Source: Bacteroidota bacterium (lineage in GTDB: Bacteria > Bacteroidota > Bacteroidia > Chitinophagales > Chitinophagaceae). From it: a stretch of 16,088 bases of DNA. Shown piece after piece: positions 8,159 to 16,070 of the stretch; position 1 is the first letter of the stretch; each line of letters opens with the position of its first letter. Under the pieces are notes generated by a model that saw only the letters and a list, made by a program, of their open reading frames with translations, was not told the origin of the DNA and did no database searches. A program made the position numbers and the translations under genes. The stretch covers positions 1 to 16,088 of the forward strand of contig JAKAJX010000157.1 of NCBI GenBank assembly GCA_021824855.1, read 5' to 3'.

Positions 8159-8677
8159 ATGCATCAACATTCTATTTCAATTGCTACTTTATCTGATATT
8201 GATGAGATGGTAACTTTAGTAAATAGTGCTTACAGAGGAGAAACATCGAAAAAGGGATGGACTACCGAAGCCGATTTATTAGATGGTATTAGAACCGATA
8301 GCGATAGTATTACTGCTCTTATGAGTAATGCCAATAATACCATTCTAAAATATTCAATTGATAACAGCATAGTTGGTTGTGTTCTTTTAGAAAATCAACT
8401 TACCCAATTATATTTGGGAATGCTTACAGTAAACCCGGAATTACAAAATAAAGGAATAGGAAAAAAACTGTTAGCCGCTGCTGAAATATTTGCCAAAGAA
8501 CAACAATTAACCACTATTACCATGAGTGTTATATCTATAAGAAAAGAATTAATACAATGGTATTGTAGTAAAGGATATCATTTAACAGGAAAAACAAAAC
8601 CATTTCCTATTGATAAAAGATTTGGCATACCTAAACAAAAATTAGAATTTGTACTACTTGAAAAAGTAATAACTTAA
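8159..8677 (+). CDS. GNAT-family N-acetyltransferase
   Basis: A 172-residue cytoplasmic acetyltransferase that should move an acetyl group from acetyl-CoA to an amine. The GNAT core is clear: beta-4 with LGMLTVNPELQ runs into the acetyl-CoA loop QNKGIGKKLL (96-105, the Q/RxxGxG/A signature), followed by helix alpha-3 and the C-terminal WYCSKGYHLTGKT segment typical of motif B. The N-terminal part carries NSAYRGE and GWTTEADLLDG (about 22-43), a block I recognise from a subset of uncharacterised GNAT proteins; it probably shapes the acceptor site. The substrate is unknown. The ATG at 8159 is the first reasonable start and has no Shine-Dalgarno. The next gene follows after 52 bp on the same strand, so the two may be co-transcribed, though no functional link is evident. 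Confidence 0.9.
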   Translation: MHQHSISIATLSDIDEMVTLVNSAYRGETSKKGWTTEADLLDGIRTDSDSITALMSNANNTILKYSIDNSIVGCVLLENQLTQLYLGMLTVNPELQNKGIGKKLLAAAEIFAKEQQLTTITMSVISIRKELIQWYCSKGYHLTGKTKPFPIDKRFGIPKQKLEFVLLEKVIT

Positions 8678-8729
8678 ACCACGATAATTCTATCGCACGC
8701 AATAATTACTAACCAATATTTTGAAATAA

Positions 8730-10592
8730 GTGCAAAAAATCAGGCTTTATTTTTATTCAAAAACTATTACAACAGTTAGTTTACTGCTAATTAGTTTAAG
8801 TGGTTTTGCACAAATAAAAAATTCGCCCGACAGTTTTTTTCTTTCATCGAAAAAGAAATGGATAAAAACGCTGATACAAAGCATATCGGTAAATACCCCT
8901 CCTCCTGTAGATTCTGTAACTATGGCTCTTAAAAATATTTCTCCATTTATTGTGTACAGAGGGCTTCCTATTAGAAAAGTATTAGTTGAAAAAGTAGACT
9001 ATGGCCAATCTATTAATGATACCAGTTCTATCAACAAAAATTTCTTTAACGACTTAGCCAAGAAACTGCACAAAAACACCAAAGAAGAAACCATTAGAAA
9101 TAATTTATTTTTTAAAGAAAAAGAAGCTATACAGCCCTATTTAATTGCCGATAATGAAACTTACTTAAGAACCATCCCTTACTTACAAGATGCCAGAATT
9201 ACCATACGTGATGTGTACGATGCTTTATCGAATACAGATTCGGCAGATGTAATTGTTTTATACAAAGATGTTTTTCCCATTGGTGGTAATATAGTTTCGG
9301 AAGATGGTAAAAACTTATTTGTTGAAACCCAAGACGATAATATGTGGGGACGAGGCGACCGCTTACAAGTTCGTTCATTATTCGATTTGGAAAGATCACC
9401 TAAAATGGGCTATGGGGCAGAATACTTAATGAGAAATATTAAAAGCAGTTTTATAGATGGTACTATTGGATATCAAAACTTAAACCCCACATTTAATACC
9501 GGCTTAAGAGAAGAAAATACCATTTACAGCAAATTTGAAATGCCATTAGTAAGTCCGCATAGACTATGGACCGGCTCTGCAGAAGCCTCCATCCATTATA
9601 CCAATAATACCTACTCGAGCGATTCACTATTTAATTCCGATTACAATTATCGATACAATTATTTAGATGGATGGATTGGCTATAATATTTCGGCAAAAGA
9701 AAAGTTCAATGAAACTTTTTTTCGAAAGGAAAAAGAATTTTTAGGCATAAGAGTTATAAGAAAAAATTTTATAGAACGCCCATCTAAATTTGCCAATCAA
9801 TACAATTATATGTATGCCGACCAAACAAGCATTTTAGGTGCTTATACCATATTTAAACAAGAATATTATCATACATCCTACATATATGGTTTTGGTAGAA
9901 ATGAAGATGTGCCGGAAGGCTATACTTTTTCTCTTATAAGTGGATGGACAGACAAACAAAGTTTGGTACGCCCCTATGCAGGTATAGATATTGAAAAAAA
10001 TTATTTTAGCACGCAAAAAAATTATTTGAATCTTATTTTAAAAGCCGGTTCCTATTTCTATAAAGGCAATTTTCAGGATATGAGTTTTTTGGCAAGTATT
10101 GAATCGTTTACTCGACTGAGAAAATTAGGTAACAGCAATTGGCTTTTACGCCACTTTATCAGTGGAAGTTTTACACAGCAAATTAATAATCACCTTAATC
10201 AGCCCTTACTGCTAAACAGTGCTTATGGACTTCAAGATTTTATTAATCAAGATACTACCGGTTCATCAAGAGTAACTATCAATTATCAATCTGTTTTTTA
10301 CAATACATGGAAATTTTTTGGATTTAATTTTGCACCTTTTAGTTTCGGGAATATGACCTACTTAAAACCAATAGGAAAAAGTTTTTCGAAAGGAAGTATT
10401 TATACCGAATTGGGAGCAGGTGTTAGAAGTAGAAATGAAAACTTAATTTTTGGAACTATGGAGCTTAAAATATCGTACTATCCGGTTACTACGCCGGGAA
10501 TGAGTACTTGGAATATTAGCTTCAACACCAACCTGCAATACAAATATATTAGCCAATTTATAAAACGTCCCGACTTTGTTACAGTAAACTAA
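8730..10592 (+). CDS. Omp85-like outer-membrane protein with one POTRA-like domain
   Basis: A 620-residue exported protein beginning at GTG. An in-frame TAA at 8727 rules out any earlier start, and the GTG gives a good signal peptide (MQKIRLYFYS to about Ala27, cut in GFA/QIK). Residues about 81-180 read like a POTRA domain: a first strand (IRKVLVEKV), a helical region with RNNLFFKEKE, then LRTIPYLQDARITI and a last strand DVIVLYKDVF. From about 182 to the end the sequence alternates polar and aromatic residues in strand-length blocks, many ending in Tyr, Phe or Trp, as in a 16-strand beta-barrel. This is the layout of the BamA/TamA (Omp85) superfamily, but with one recognisable POTRA and no terminal aromatic residue (it ends VTVN). 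Likely an outer-membrane assembly or transport factor of Bacteroidota; the specific role is unknown. A TATTTTG word at 8717-8723 could be a degenerate -7 element. Confidence 0.75.
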   Translation: MQKIRLYFYSKTITTVSLLLISLSGFAQIKNSPDSFFLSSKKKWIKTLIQSISVNTPPPVDSVTMALKNISPFIVYRGLPIRKVLVEKVDYGQSINDTSSINKNFFNDLAKKLHKNTKEETIRNNLFFKEKEAIQPYLIADNETYLRTIPYLQDARITIRDVYDALSNTDSADVIVLYKDVFPIGGNIVSEDGKNLFVETQDDNMWGRGDRLQVRSLFDLERSPKMGYGAEYLMRNIKSSFIDGTIGYQNLNPTFNTGLREENTIYSKFEMPLVSPHRLWTGSAEASIHYTNNTYSSDSLFNSDYNYRYNYLDGWIGYNISAKEKFNETFFRKEKEFLGIRVIRKNFIERPSKFANQYNYMYADQTSILGAYTIFKQEYYHTSYIYGFGRNEDVPEGYTFSLISGWTDKQSLVRPYAGIDIEKNYFSTQKNYLNLILKAGSYFYKGNFQDMSFLASIESFTRLRKLGNSNWLLRHFISGSFTQQINNHLNQPLLLNSAYGLQDFINQDTTGSSRVTINYQSVFYNTWKFFGFNFAPFSFGNMTYLKPIGKSFSKGSIYTELGAGVRSRNENLIFGTMELKISYYPVTTPGMSTWNISFNTNLQYKYISQFIKRPDFVTVN

Positions 10593-10621
10593 ATTATGAA
10601 AACAGGGATAGAATATTCTTA

Positions 10622-12457
10622 CTACAGTCCATATAAACTTCCACCTTTTTCAAATAATTTATCTACTCGTTTCTCAATAACAGGATCTTTTTCAACCGAA
10701 GGAGCATGATGAGGTTTTATTCTCGCATCAATAATTAAAGATCCATTACAACCCCAATGTTTATACGAAACAAACTCATCAATACCATACATATCATGCG
10801 AAGGGTTACAACGCGTATAAGTTGCCCATAAATAATTTTTAAAGTTAGAAGATAGAAAATTAGCATCATCACAAATAACAAGCAATGGGCAAGTGGCAAG
10901 TTCTAAATGATGGTTGATAAGTTGTTTGTTTAATTCATCCATTTCGATTTTAGCTGTGCTATAAGTAGAGAATTGATATGCTTGCAAAGCAACAACTCCC
11001 GGCATTATTAATTGAGGGTTATAAAAATTATTTATTTCTTTTAATATTTGTGGCACTTCGGTACACAATGTTCTTTTTTTGTTTCCATACGCTGCAAATA
11101 CAACTTTACTACCGCTATTTAATGAGGTACCCGAATAATCTAAGGTATCAATAGTAGTATTGGTATGAAAATGAATATCTCTTCGCCAATCAATTCTTTC
11201 TAAAATATGTTGCATAAATTCGGGTACGTTATGTACAGAAAGTGGTTTATCATCTTCAGCAGTAATAAATAAAAATTTAGCCAAACTTAATTGTCCCGTA
11301 CCCAATATATGATTAGCAATAGTTAACAACTCGGCCGGTTTATTAGTGGGCTGATAAGGAGTATATCTTTCATTGCCTATTGCCAATAAAAGCGGGTGCA
11401 CTCCTGCAGCATCAACAGCATGAACTTGTTTTACACCCGGAATTTCTGTTTGCAATGCATCACTGGTTAAATCATGTATTAAAGCACCAAAACTGGTATC
11501 TTCTTGTGGAGGTCTACCTACAACCGTAAATGGCCATATTGCATTATTTTTTGCATATACTTTGTGCACACGCATTAATGGAAAAGAATGTTGCAAAGAA
11601 TAATATCCTAAATGATCACCAAAGGGGCCTTCGGGCTTATTTTCATTCGGGTAAATTTCGCCTGTAATTACAAAATCGGCATCGGCACTTATACAATATC
11701 CATCTTCATAAAAATACCTAAATCGCCTATTGCCTAAAATGCCTGCAAAAGTTAATTCGCTTACATTTTCGGGCAATGGCATTACAGCACTTAATGTATG
11801 TGCCGGAGGGCCTCCTATAAAACAACTTACTTTTAAAGGCAAGTTTTTATTATTTGCTTTTGTTTGATGAATGCCAATTCCACGATGCAATTGATAATGC
11901 AATCCAATTTCTTTATTCAATACATAATCGTTTCCATTTAATTGAATTCGATACATTCCTAAATTAGATTGCCCAATACCCGGTTTATCAATGTTTTCGG
12001 TGTACACTTGCGGTAAGGTTACAAAAGCACCTCCATCCATTGGCCAATGCTGAATGAGTGGTAAATCTTTTATTTGAATTGGTTGATGCACAATTGATTT
12101 ATGCATAGCTACTTTTAATGGAAAAGATTGTAAAGCCAACCAACCTGCACGAATATTGGCAATAGGATGTTTAACTATTTCTGTAGGATTATTTTTTAGT
12201 TTAATTAGCTGTTGCACCAACTGAAAAGTATCTCTAAAAATAAATTTACTTCTCTCAACCGTTCCAAAAATATTCGATGCTGCTCTGTATTTCGTTCCTT
12301 TCACATGCTCAAATAATAAGGCAGGTCCTCCTAACTCATGTACGCGTAAATGAATAGCGGCCATCTCTAAATATGGGTCAACCTCTTCTTTAATTCTTAT
12401 TAACTGATTAGTTTTCTCTAAATCAAGTAAACAATCTTCCAATGTGCAATAAGCCAT
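10622..12457 (-). CDS. UbiD-family prenyl-FMN-dependent decarboxylase
   Basis: A 611-residue cytoplasmic enzyme of the UbiD superfamily, which decarboxylates or carboxylates aromatic or unsaturated acids using prenylated FMN. Seen: the NLGMYRIQ segment (Asn165, Arg170; cofactor/metal and catalytic Arg equivalents), a His-rich stretch HYQLHRGIGIH (187-197), GEIYP with the likely metal-binding Glu267, and the hallmark EGPFGDHLGYY (276-286), where Glu276 and Asp281 match the conserved acidic pair. The protein is longer than E. coli UbiD (about 500 residues), with the extra length in the C-terminal half, as is common for Bacteroidota members. In a menaquinone-using lineage it could act in quinone synthesis, but no men, mqn or ubiX gene is adjacent, so the substrate is open. 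It is divergent from the GH27 gene across 100 bp and convergent with the Omp85-like gene, with 29 bp between stops and no strong terminator. Confidence 0.9.
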   Translation of the reverse strand: MAYCTLEDCLLDLEKTNQLIRIKEEVDPYLEMAAIHLRVHELGGPALLFEHVKGTKYRAASNIFGTVERSKFIFRDTFQLVQQLIKLKNNPTEIVKHPIANIRAGWLALQSFPLKVAMHKSIVHQPIQIKDLPLIQHWPMDGGAFVTLPQVYTENIDKPGIGQSNLGMYRIQLNGNDYVLNKEIGLHYQLHRGIGIHQTKANNKNLPLKVSCFIGGPPAHTLSAVMPLPENVSELTFAGILGNRRFRYFYEDGYCISADADFVITGEIYPNENKPEGPFGDHLGYYSLQHSFPLMRVHKVYAKNNAIWPFTVVGRPPQEDTSFGALIHDLTSDALQTEIPGVKQVHAVDAAGVHPLLLAIGNERYTPYQPTNKPAELLTIANHILGTGQLSLAKFLFITAEDDKPLSVHNVPEFMQHILERIDWRRDIHFHTNTTIDTLDYSGTSLNSGSKVVFAAYGNKKRTLCTEVPQILKEINNFYNPQLIMPGVVALQAYQFSTYSTAKIEMDELNKQLINHHLELATCPLLVICDDANFLSSNFKNYLWATYTRCNPSHDMYGIDEFVSYKHWGCNGSLIIDARIKPHHAPSVEKDPVIEKRVDKLFEKGGSLYGL

Positions 12458-12531
12458 AATAGTATTCTAATTAACAACAAAATTGCAACTGATTGTTTGA
12501 ATAAAAGAAAATATTCTCCCCAATTTTTTTT

Positions 12532-12539
12532 TACATTCA
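12532..12539 (+). promoter_or_regulatory. Weak -7-like element before the GH27 gene
   Basis: TACATTCA matches TAnnTTTG at 6 of 8 positions, is preceded by a T-rich run, and ends 18 bases before the GH27 ATG. The spacing is similar to that of the deacetylase promoter. No -33 TTG lies at the right distance. It sits in the 100-bp divergent spacer shared with the UbiD-family gene. Confidence 0.25.
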
Positions 12540-12557
12540 TGCAACCAAAATTGCTAT

Positions 12558-14732
12558 ATGAAGAAATACATGCTACTTGTAGTAACTTGTTTTGCTACCC
12601 AATTATTTGCACAACAACAAATAAAACTTGAAACTGCTAAATTTAAAACAGGAGATAATGTAGAATGGAAAAATTTGTTGACCGATGATAGCCAATGGGG
12701 CTCTATTAAAAGTTCTACAATGTGGGAGTTACAAGGATTTCCCGATTACAATGGTTATGCATGGTATCGATTTCATTTTTTTCTTCCAACTTCATTAAAA
12801 GAAAAATCTTTATGGAAAGATTCTTTACGCATTTTCTTAAATAAAATTGATGATAATGATGAAACATATATTAATGGTACTTTAATTGGCAAAACCAATG
12901 GCTGGAATAAAGTAAGAGAATACCATGTGGCTACCAACAGTACCTTTTTAAAATGGGATGCCGACAATGTGTTAGCTGTAAGAGTTTTTGATGGTGGCGG
13001 TGGTGGCGGTATGTATGGAGGTGTTTCTTTTATTAATATGATGGATATAATTGATGGCATTTCTATGAAACTAAATTTTACTGCCAATAATGGAAATATT
13101 GAATTGCACAATGCCTTATCCAAGAAAGTAATGGGCGAATTATATGCATCGGTAATTAACCCCGAAAACAATAAAGTAATTACCAATATTAATAAAGAAA
13201 TTGGGCTAATTGCAAACGAAAAATTATCTCTCCCAATAATTAACAATATCAATAACAGGTTCATCATTACTGCAACATTTAAAGAACAACAAACCGGAAA
13301 AACATTAAACATAAGCGAAACAACTCCCTACATATTAACCCCATTACCCTCTGCCTTTCCTAAAATTAATGGTGCAAAAGTGTTGGGTGTTAGACCCGGT
13401 TCTCCAATACTATATAAAATAGCAGCCACCGGAGAAAAACCTTTAGAATATAAAGTAAAAAACCTGCCTAAAGAACTTACACTTGATACCAATAATGGAA
13501 TTATTACAGGCACTTTGCCAAAAGAAGGTAACTACATTTTACAACTGATTGTAAAAAATAAAAAAGGAACAGCCACTAATAATTTAACCATTAAAGTAGG
13601 AAATGTTATAGCCTTAACTCCGCCAATGGGTTGGAATAGTTGGAATTGCTGGGGATTGAGTGTAAGTGCCGAAAAAGTAAAATCAAGTGCACAAGCTTTA
13701 ATTGATAAAGGATTAATTGATCATGGCTGGACTTTTATGAATATTGATGATGGATGGGAAAAACCACAAAGAGATGCCAATGGCAAAATAATTCCTAACG
13801 AAAAATTTCCCGATATGAAAGGCTTAGGAGATTGGCTTCATAGCAAAGGTTTAAAATGGGGTATCTACTCATCTCCTGGTCCTTTAACCTGTGGTGGTTA
13901 TTTGGGCTCGTATCAACACGAAATAGCCGATGCCAACTCATACGCCAATTGGGGAATTGATTATTTAAAATACGATTGGTGCAGCTACGAATCAATCGCA
14001 GGAAAAGATACATCGTTGGCTACTTATCAAAAACCTTACTCTATAATGCAAAATGCTTTAGCTAAACAAAATAGAGATATTATTTTTAGCCTATGCCAAT
14101 ACGGAATGAAAAATGTATGGGAATGGGGAGCATTGGTAAATGGCAATTGTTGGCGAACCACAGGTGACATAGAAGATACCTGGCAAAGCCTTAGCGGCAT
14201 TGGATTTAGTCAAACCAAACAATATAAGTATGCACAACCCGGAAGATGGAATGACCCCGACATGTTAATTGTTGGAATGGTTGGCTGGGGTGAAAATTTG
14301 CATCCAACAAGACTAACCCCCGATGAACAATACACGCACATTAGTTTATGGAGTTTATTATCAGCACCTCTTTTAATTGGCTGTGATATTAGTAAGATGG
14401 ACGATTTTACTTTAAATCTTTTATCTAACGACGAAGTGATAGCTATTGACCAAGATATATTGGGCAAACAAGCACATCAAGTAATTAAAAATTCAGCTTA
14501 TCAAATTTGGATGAAAGAATTAGAGGACGGCAATTACGCAATAGGCATATTTAATTTATCAGAAAAATATCAAACCATAACAGTACAATGGAGCGATATG
14601 GGCTTAAAAGAACTTACAGCTAAAAAAGTAAGAGATGTATGGCGACAAAAAGATGTAGGAACTTTTAAAAATAACTTTAGCACAAAAGTAGCACCACATG
14701 GAGTAACCCTAATAAAAGTATTCGATAAGTAG
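12558..14732 (+). CDS. Secreted GH27 glycoside hydrolase (alpha-galactosidase type)
   Basis: A 724-residue exported enzyme expected to remove alpha-galactose (or a related sugar) from oligo- or polysaccharides. Signal peptide 1-18 (MKKYMLLVV to LFA/QQQ). Residues about 20-170 form a galactose-binding-like jelly roll (YAWYRFHFFLP, INGTLIGKTNGW, VRVFDGGGGGGMYGG), a module often seen in Bacteroidota glycosidases and sialate esterases. After a linker domain comes an Ig-like putative domain (He_PIG type, about 270-348). The GH27 TIM barrel begins at LTPPMGWNSWNCWG (about 353) and contains YLKYDWC with the nucleophile Asp473 and CWRTTGDIEDTW with the acid/base Asp537; RWNDPDML is also conserved. 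A C-terminal beta-sandwich closes the protein. The usual catalytic residues are present. No SusC/SusD pair or other carbohydrate gene is adjacent, so it is not in an obvious polysaccharide-utilisation locus. Beta-L-arabinopyranosidase activity also occurs in GH27. Confidence 0.93.
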   Translation: MKKYMLLVVTCFATQLFAQQQIKLETAKFKTGDNVEWKNLLTDDSQWGSIKSSTMWELQGFPDYNGYAWYRFHFFLPTSLKEKSLWKDSLRIFLNKIDDNDETYINGTLIGKTNGWNKVREYHVATNSTFLKWDADNVLAVRVFDGGGGGGMYGGVSFINMMDIIDGISMKLNFTANNGNIELHNALSKKVMGELYASVINPENNKVITNINKEIGLIANEKLSLPIINNINNRFIITATFKEQQTGKTLNISETTPYILTPLPSAFPKINGAKVLGVRPGSPILYKIAATGEKPLEYKVKNLPKELTLDTNNGIITGTLPKEGNYILQLIVKNKKGTATNNLTIKVGNVIALTPPMGWNSWNCWGLSVSAEKVKSSAQALIDKGLIDHGWTFMNIDDGWEKPQRDANGKIIPNEKFPDMKGLGDWLHSKGLKWGIYSSPGPLTCGGYLGSYQHEIADANSYANWGIDYLKYDWCSYESIAGKDTSLATYQKPYSIMQNALAKQNRDIIFSLCQYGMKNVWEWGALVNGNCWRTTGDIEDTWQSLSGIGFSQTKQYKYAQPGRWNDPDMLIVGMVGWGENLHPTRLTPDEQYTHISLWSLLSAPLLIGCDISKMDDFTLNLLSNDEVIAIDQDILGKQAHQVIKNSAYQIWMKELEDGNYAIGIFNLSEKYQTITVQWSDMGLKELTAKKVRDVWRQKDVGTFKNNFSTKVAPHGVTLIKVFDK

Positions 14733-14735
14733 GTA

Positions 14736-14765
14736 TTGCAAATGTTAAGAATTGTTTTTACCTTG
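14736..14765 (+). promoter_or_regulatory. Putative promoter of the DUF1761 gene
   Basis: TTG at 14736-14738 and TACCTTG at 14759-14765 are 20 bp apart, close to Bacteroidota -33/-7 spacing; the -7 word is one T short of TAnnTTTG. If real, transcription would start near 14771. That would exclude the TTG (14736) and ATG (14742) as starts and favour the ATG at 14796. Confidence 0.35.
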
Positions 14766-14795
14766 TTCTATTCTTCACCCAAAAAACAACATGTT

Positions 14796-15218
14796 ATGTT
14801 CAATCACGTATTATCAAATATTCAATGGCTGCATGTAATTGTAGCTGCAATAGCCTATTTTGCTTTAGGAGCTGTATGGTACAGTCCTGCCTTATTTTCT
14901 AAACAATGGGTAAAATTGGTAAACATTGACATTTCAGACCCCAATGCTAAAAAAGGAATGGGATTATTATTTGCCAAAACTTTTATTTTAATAATTATTA
15001 CATCTGCTGGTCTTGCCATTTTTCAACAAATTTTACCTGCAATAGATGCACTTGGTGGTCTTAAACTTGGTTTATTAATTGGCGTAACTTTAGTGTCAAC
15101 TTCTATTAGCATCAATTACTTATATACCAAAAAGCCAATAGCTTTATTTCTTATAGATTGCGGTTATCATATACTTGGCATAGCCATAGCAAGCGCCATT
15201 ATTGCAGGATGGCATTAA
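14796..15218 (+). CDS. DUF1761 small integral membrane protein
   Basis: A 140-residue protein with four predicted membrane segments (about 11-31, 58-80, 88-108, 115-137). The first helix runs into GAVWYSPALFSKQW, the hallmark of DUF1761, in which a short amphipathic stretch follows the WYSP turn. The function of the family is unknown, and the local genes give no useful clue. I chose the ATG at 14796: it gives the usual DUF1761 N-terminus directly before the first helix, whereas earlier in-frame starts (TTG 14736, ATG 14742) add a poorly conserved tail. It lies 63 bp after the GH27 stop and is followed by a terminator, so read-through from GH27 or its own promoter are both possible. Confidence 0.82.
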   Translation: MFNHVLSNIQWLHVIVAAIAYFALGAVWYSPALFSKQWVKLVNIDISDPNAKKGMGLLFAKTFILIIITSAGLAIFQQILPAIDALGGLKLGLLIGVTLVSTSISINYLYTKKPIALFLIDCGYHILGIAIASAIIAGWH

Positions 15219-15241
15219 TTGCTTCACAATAAATTATTCAT

Positions 15242-15272
15242 AAAACTCTGAGCACTACACTCAGGGTTTTTT
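15242..15272 (+). terminator. Intrinsic terminator after the DUF1761 gene
   Basis: Arms AAAACTCTGAG (15242-15252) and CTCAGGGTTTT (15260-15270) pair over 11 positions with one G:U, around a 7-nt loop. The run TTTTTT at 15267-15272 completes a standard intrinsic terminator. It ends only 11 bases before the pdxJ ATG and its T-tract runs into the putative pdxJ -7 element. Confidence 0.85.
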
Positions 15273-15279
15273 ATTTTTG
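15272..15279 (+). promoter_or_regulatory. Putative pdxJ -7 element abutting the terminator
   Basis: TATTTTTG matches TAnnTTTG exactly and ends four bases before the pdxJ ATG. Its first T is the last T of the upstream terminator tract. A start site a few bases downstream would give a leaderless or nearly leaderless pdxJ mRNA. No -33 TTG is visible. Confidence 0.45.
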
Positions 15280-15283
15280 CAGT

Positions 15284-16003
15284 ATGACAAAACTTAGCGT
15301 AAACATTAATAAAATTGCTACCCTTCGCAATGCCAGAGGAGGAAATAACCCCGATGTTATTAAAGCAGCAATAGATACACAAAATTTTGGAGCCGATGGA
15401 ATAACCGTGCATCCCCGACCAGATGAAAGACATATCAGGTATAATGATGTTAGAAATATAAAGAAAATAATTACTACCGAATTGAATATTGAAGGCAATT
15501 GTACCGAACAAAAGTTTATTGATTTGGTATTAGAAACCAAGCCAACCCAGGTAACGTTAGTACCAGATGCGTTAGAACAAATTACCAGTAATCATGGGTG
15601 GAATACCATAGAACATAAAGATTATTTAAAAACCATCATTCGCCTATTTCAAGAAGCAGGTATTCGGGTATCTATTTTTGTTGACCCCATTATTGAAATG
15701 GTTGAAGCAGCTGCATTAACCGGCACTAACAGAATTGAGTTATATACCGAAAAATATGCTATAATTTACGCACAAGGAAATAAGCAAAAAGCTATTGAAC
15801 CTTATATTGCTGCCGCTGAAAAAGCAAAAGAATTGGGATTAGGAATAAATGCGGGGCACGACTTAGATTTACAAAATTTACAATATTTTAAACAATATAT
15901 TCCTTGGGTAGATGAAGTGAGTATTGGGCATGCACTAATTTGCGATGCAATTTATTTAGGATTAGAAAATACAATTCAACTGTATAAAAGGCAATTAATT
16001 TAA
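15284..16003 (+). CDS. pdxJ: Pyridoxine 5'-phosphate synthase
   Basis: A 239-residue TIM-barrel enzyme for the last ring-forming step of DXP-dependent vitamin B6 synthesis: 3-amino-2-oxopropyl phosphate plus 1-deoxy-D-xylulose 5-phosphate gives pyridoxine 5'-phosphate. Seen: N-terminal LSVNINKIATLRNARGG (4-20), TVHPRPDERHI (His43, Arg45, His50), NIEGN (Glu70), NAGHDL (His192) and the phosphate-binding SIGHAL (214-218). These match the catalytic and ligand residues known for E. coli PdxJ (His45, Arg47, Glu72, His193). One difference is Asn9-Lys10 where E. coli has Asp11-His12; I believe this is usual in Bacteroidota PdxJ, not a defect. Length is typical. The ATG at 15284 is the only sensible start and has no Shine-Dalgarno. 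The gene is separated from its upstream neighbour by a terminator, so it should have its own promoter. Confidence 0.97.
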   Translation: MTKLSVNINKIATLRNARGGNNPDVIKAAIDTQNFGADGITVHPRPDERHIRYNDVRNIKKIITTELNIEGNCTEQKFIDLVLETKPTQVTLVPDALEQITSNHGWNTIEHKDYLKTIIRLFQEAGIRVSIFVDPIIEMVEAAALTGTNRIELYTEKYAIIYAQGNKQKAIEPYIAAAEKAKELGLGINAGHDLDLQNLQYFKQYIPWVDEVSIGHALICDAIYLGLENTIQLYKRQLI

Positions 16004-16004
16004 A

Positions 16005-16028
16005 AATACCCAATAGATGGTATTGTTT
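16005..16028 (+). terminator. Weak hairpin after pdxJ
   Basis: AATACC (16005-16010) and GGTATT (16019-16024) can pair across an 8-nt loop, followed by GTTT. The stem is short and AT-rich and the T-tract poor, so this is at best a weak terminator. Confidence 0.25.
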
Positions 16029-16070
16029 AGCAGCAATAAAATTTTCATTTTCAATTATTAAAAGTAACAC

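Noticed and set aside
10593..10621. Short palindrome AGAATATTCT between the convergent Omp85-like and UbiD genes as a terminator
   Set aside because: It is a 10-bp AT-rich palindrome with no loop or T-tract and is common by chance at this base composition.
12991..13020. Tandem glycine codons (FDGGGGGGMYGG) as a possible repeat or slippage site
   Set aside because: A glycine-rich loop at this point is normal for the galactose-binding-like module, and the codons are mixed (GGT/GGC), so it is not a simple DNA repeat.
12773..13312. A 179-codon open frame on the minus strand inside the GH27 gene
   Set aside because: It lies wholly within a well-supported gene, its product has no recognisable domain, and its hydrophobic composition is what the reverse of an AT-rich coding strand gives.
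14736..14795. Earlier starts (TTG 14736, ATG 14742) for the DUF1761 gene
   Set aside because: The added residues do not resemble the family N-terminus and would overlap the putative promoter; the ATG at 14796 fits better.
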